Of a stretch of DNA of 9,742 bases, positions 9,052-9,742 are shown in pieces. This DNA is from JAKOWB01 sp038363005. GTDB taxonomy: Bacteria; Pseudomonadota; Alphaproteobacteria; Kiloniellales; JACOMY01. The notes beneath the pieces are model-generated. The model was not told the DNA's origin. It did not search any database and was given only the letters and a program-made list of their open reading frames with translations. Position numbers and translations under genes: made by a program. Numbering within the stretch: position 1 is the first letter of the stretch; each line of letters starts with the position of its first letter. The stretch spans positions 1 to 9,742 of the forward strand of contig JBBQBI010000046.1 in the NCBI GenBank assembly GCA_038363005.1. The letters are read 5' to 3'.

Positions 9052-9082
9052 TCGCAATTACGATTTAGTCGCAATCTACGAT
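9052..9082 (+). repeat. Two imperfect direct repeats in the ahpC leader
   Basis: TCGCAATTACGAT at 9052-9064 is repeated as TCGCAATCTACGAT at 9069-9082, with one extra base, and the two TCGCAAT blocks start 17 bp apart. They begin at the predicted transcription start and end before the ribosome binding site (AGGAG, 9096-9100). They could be an operator for a repressor or a structural element of the leader; no known regulator site is recognised. Confidence 0.5.
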
Positions 9083-9108
9083 GAGCTTGACCGCTAGGAG
9101 ATACAACG

Positions 9109-9660
9109 ATGCTGACTGTTGGTGACCGCTTCCCCGACTACACCCTGAAGGCCGTGACCCGGATCGACGTGAAGACGCCGGACGAGGCTTTCGAGACGCT
9201 CGACCAGACCAGCCACAAGGGCCAGTGGCGCGTGCTCTTCTTCTGGCCGAAGGATTTCACCTTCGTTTGCCCGACCGAGATCGCCGCCTTCGGCAAGCTG
9301 AACGGCGAGTTCGCCGATCGCGATACCCAGCTGCTGGGCGTTTCGACCGACAGCGAGTTCGTGCACTTCGCCTGGCGCCGCGACCACGAGGACCTGCGCG
9401 ACCTGCCCTTCCCGATGCTGGCCGACATCAAGCGCGAGCTGAGCCAGGCGCTGGGCATCCTGGACAAGGCCGAGGGCGTGGCGCTGCGCGCCACCTTCAT
9501 CGTCGACCCCGAGGGCGTGATCCGCTTCGTCTCGGTCAACGACCTCTCGGTCGGGCGCAACCCGCAGGAGGTGCTGCGTGTGCTCGACGCCCTGCAGACC
9601 GATGAGCTCTGCCCCTGCAACTGGCAGAAGGGCGAAGAGGTGCTGCGCCCGGCGGCCTAG
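9109..9660 (+). CDS. ahpC: Alkyl hydroperoxide reductase AhpC (2-Cys peroxiredoxin)
   Basis: This 183-residue cytoplasmic peroxiredoxin reduces hydrogen peroxide, organic peroxides and possibly peroxynitrite. The active-site motif PKDFTFVCPTE gives P47, T51 and peroxidatic C54, and R127 is the likely catalytic arginine (VALRATFIVDPEG). The resolving region is ELCPCNW, with C168 and C170. The sequence resembles the mycobacterial-type AhpC (FFWPKDFTFVCPTEIAAF, FPMLADIKRELSQA, VGRNPQEVLRVLDALQ), which also has a C-x-C near the end and is recycled by AhpD rather than AhpF. No ahpD is visible, but the window ends about 80 bases later. AGGAG at 9096-9100 lies eight bases before the ATG and a promoter-like pair lies at 9018-9046. 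It is divergent from the coiled-coil gene; the two share a 234-bp intergenic region. The length is normal and all key residues are present. Confidence 0.96.
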   Translation: MLTVGDRFPDYTLKAVTRIDVKTPDEAFETLDQTSHKGQWRVLFFWPKDFTFVCPTEIAAFGKLNGEFADRDTQLLGVSTDSEFVHFAWRRDHEDLRDLPFPMLADIKRELSQALGILDKAEGVALRATFIVDPEGVIRFVSVNDLSVGRNPQEVLRVLDALQTDELCPCNWQKGEEVLRPAA

Positions 9661-9693
9661 GCGGCGGCTCTGGCGTCGACACCCCCTCCCCAA

Positions 9694-9720
9694 CCCCTCC
9701 CCCACGTCGTGGGAGAGGGG
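9694..9720. repeat. REP-like inverted repeat after ahpC
   Basis: The arms 9694-9705 and 9709-9720 pair over 12 positions with a single mismatch (C9700/A9714) and a GTC loop; the core is CCCAC-GTC-GTGGG flanked by C-rich and G-rich runs. It lies 33 bases after the ahpC stop. C-rich/G-rich intergenic hairpins of this type are often repeated in GC-rich proteobacterial genomes. No T run follows, so it is not a classic terminator, though it may protect the 3' end of the mRNA. Confidence 0.55.
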
Positions 9721-9742
9721 CTAACGACAAGACCCTCTTCCC

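Overview
The window is GC-rich and densely coding, and most likely comes from an alphaproteobacterial chromosome, perhaps of a Rhodospirillales-like lineage (inference). Three things point there. The UvrB protein has the alphaproteobacterial form, with residues 321-328 reading GSCAGIEN, a DHV segment before the UVR domain and a long basic tail. A GGAAC-N16-CGTT element, the pattern read by the alphaproteobacterial general stress sigma factor EcfG, sits before the first gene. The overall composition also fits. No tRNA, rRNA, CRISPR array, insertion sequence or prophage gene was seen.

Layout from left to right. (1) Positions 1-1481 hold a small stress-type cluster on the plus strand: a putative EcfG promoter, an exported PRC-barrel protein, an imperfect hairpin, a PA2169-type four-helix-bundle protein, and a perfect 13-bp hairpin that closes the unit. 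(2) Positions 1513-3691 hold a divergent pair, a LysR-family regulator (minus) and an acyl-CoA-dehydrogenase-fold flavoprotein (plus). A perfect GATGA-N7-TCATC dyad with T-N11-A geometry lies between them, so the regulator probably controls the flavoenzyme. (3) Positions 3749-8874 on the minus strand hold a 954-residue exported, coiled-coil-rich protein of unknown function followed by uvrB, the excision-repair helicase. The 65-bp gap between them carries a promoter-like pair placed so that uvrB would be read from a leaderless or nearly leaderless mRNA. (4) Positions 8875-9742 hold a divergent regulatory region and an AhpC-type peroxiredoxin with a good promoter and ribosome binding site, followed by a REP-like inverted repeat.

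Several genes relate to stress: envelope or general stress (PRC-barrel and PA2169 proteins), DNA repair (UvrB) and peroxide removal (AhpC). The sequence does not show that they form one regulon. The least explained object is the exported coiled-coil protein at 6010-8874. I saw no clear evidence of a complete new multi-gene system. Large open frames antisense to uvrB and to the coiled-coil gene are best read as codon-bias shadows.
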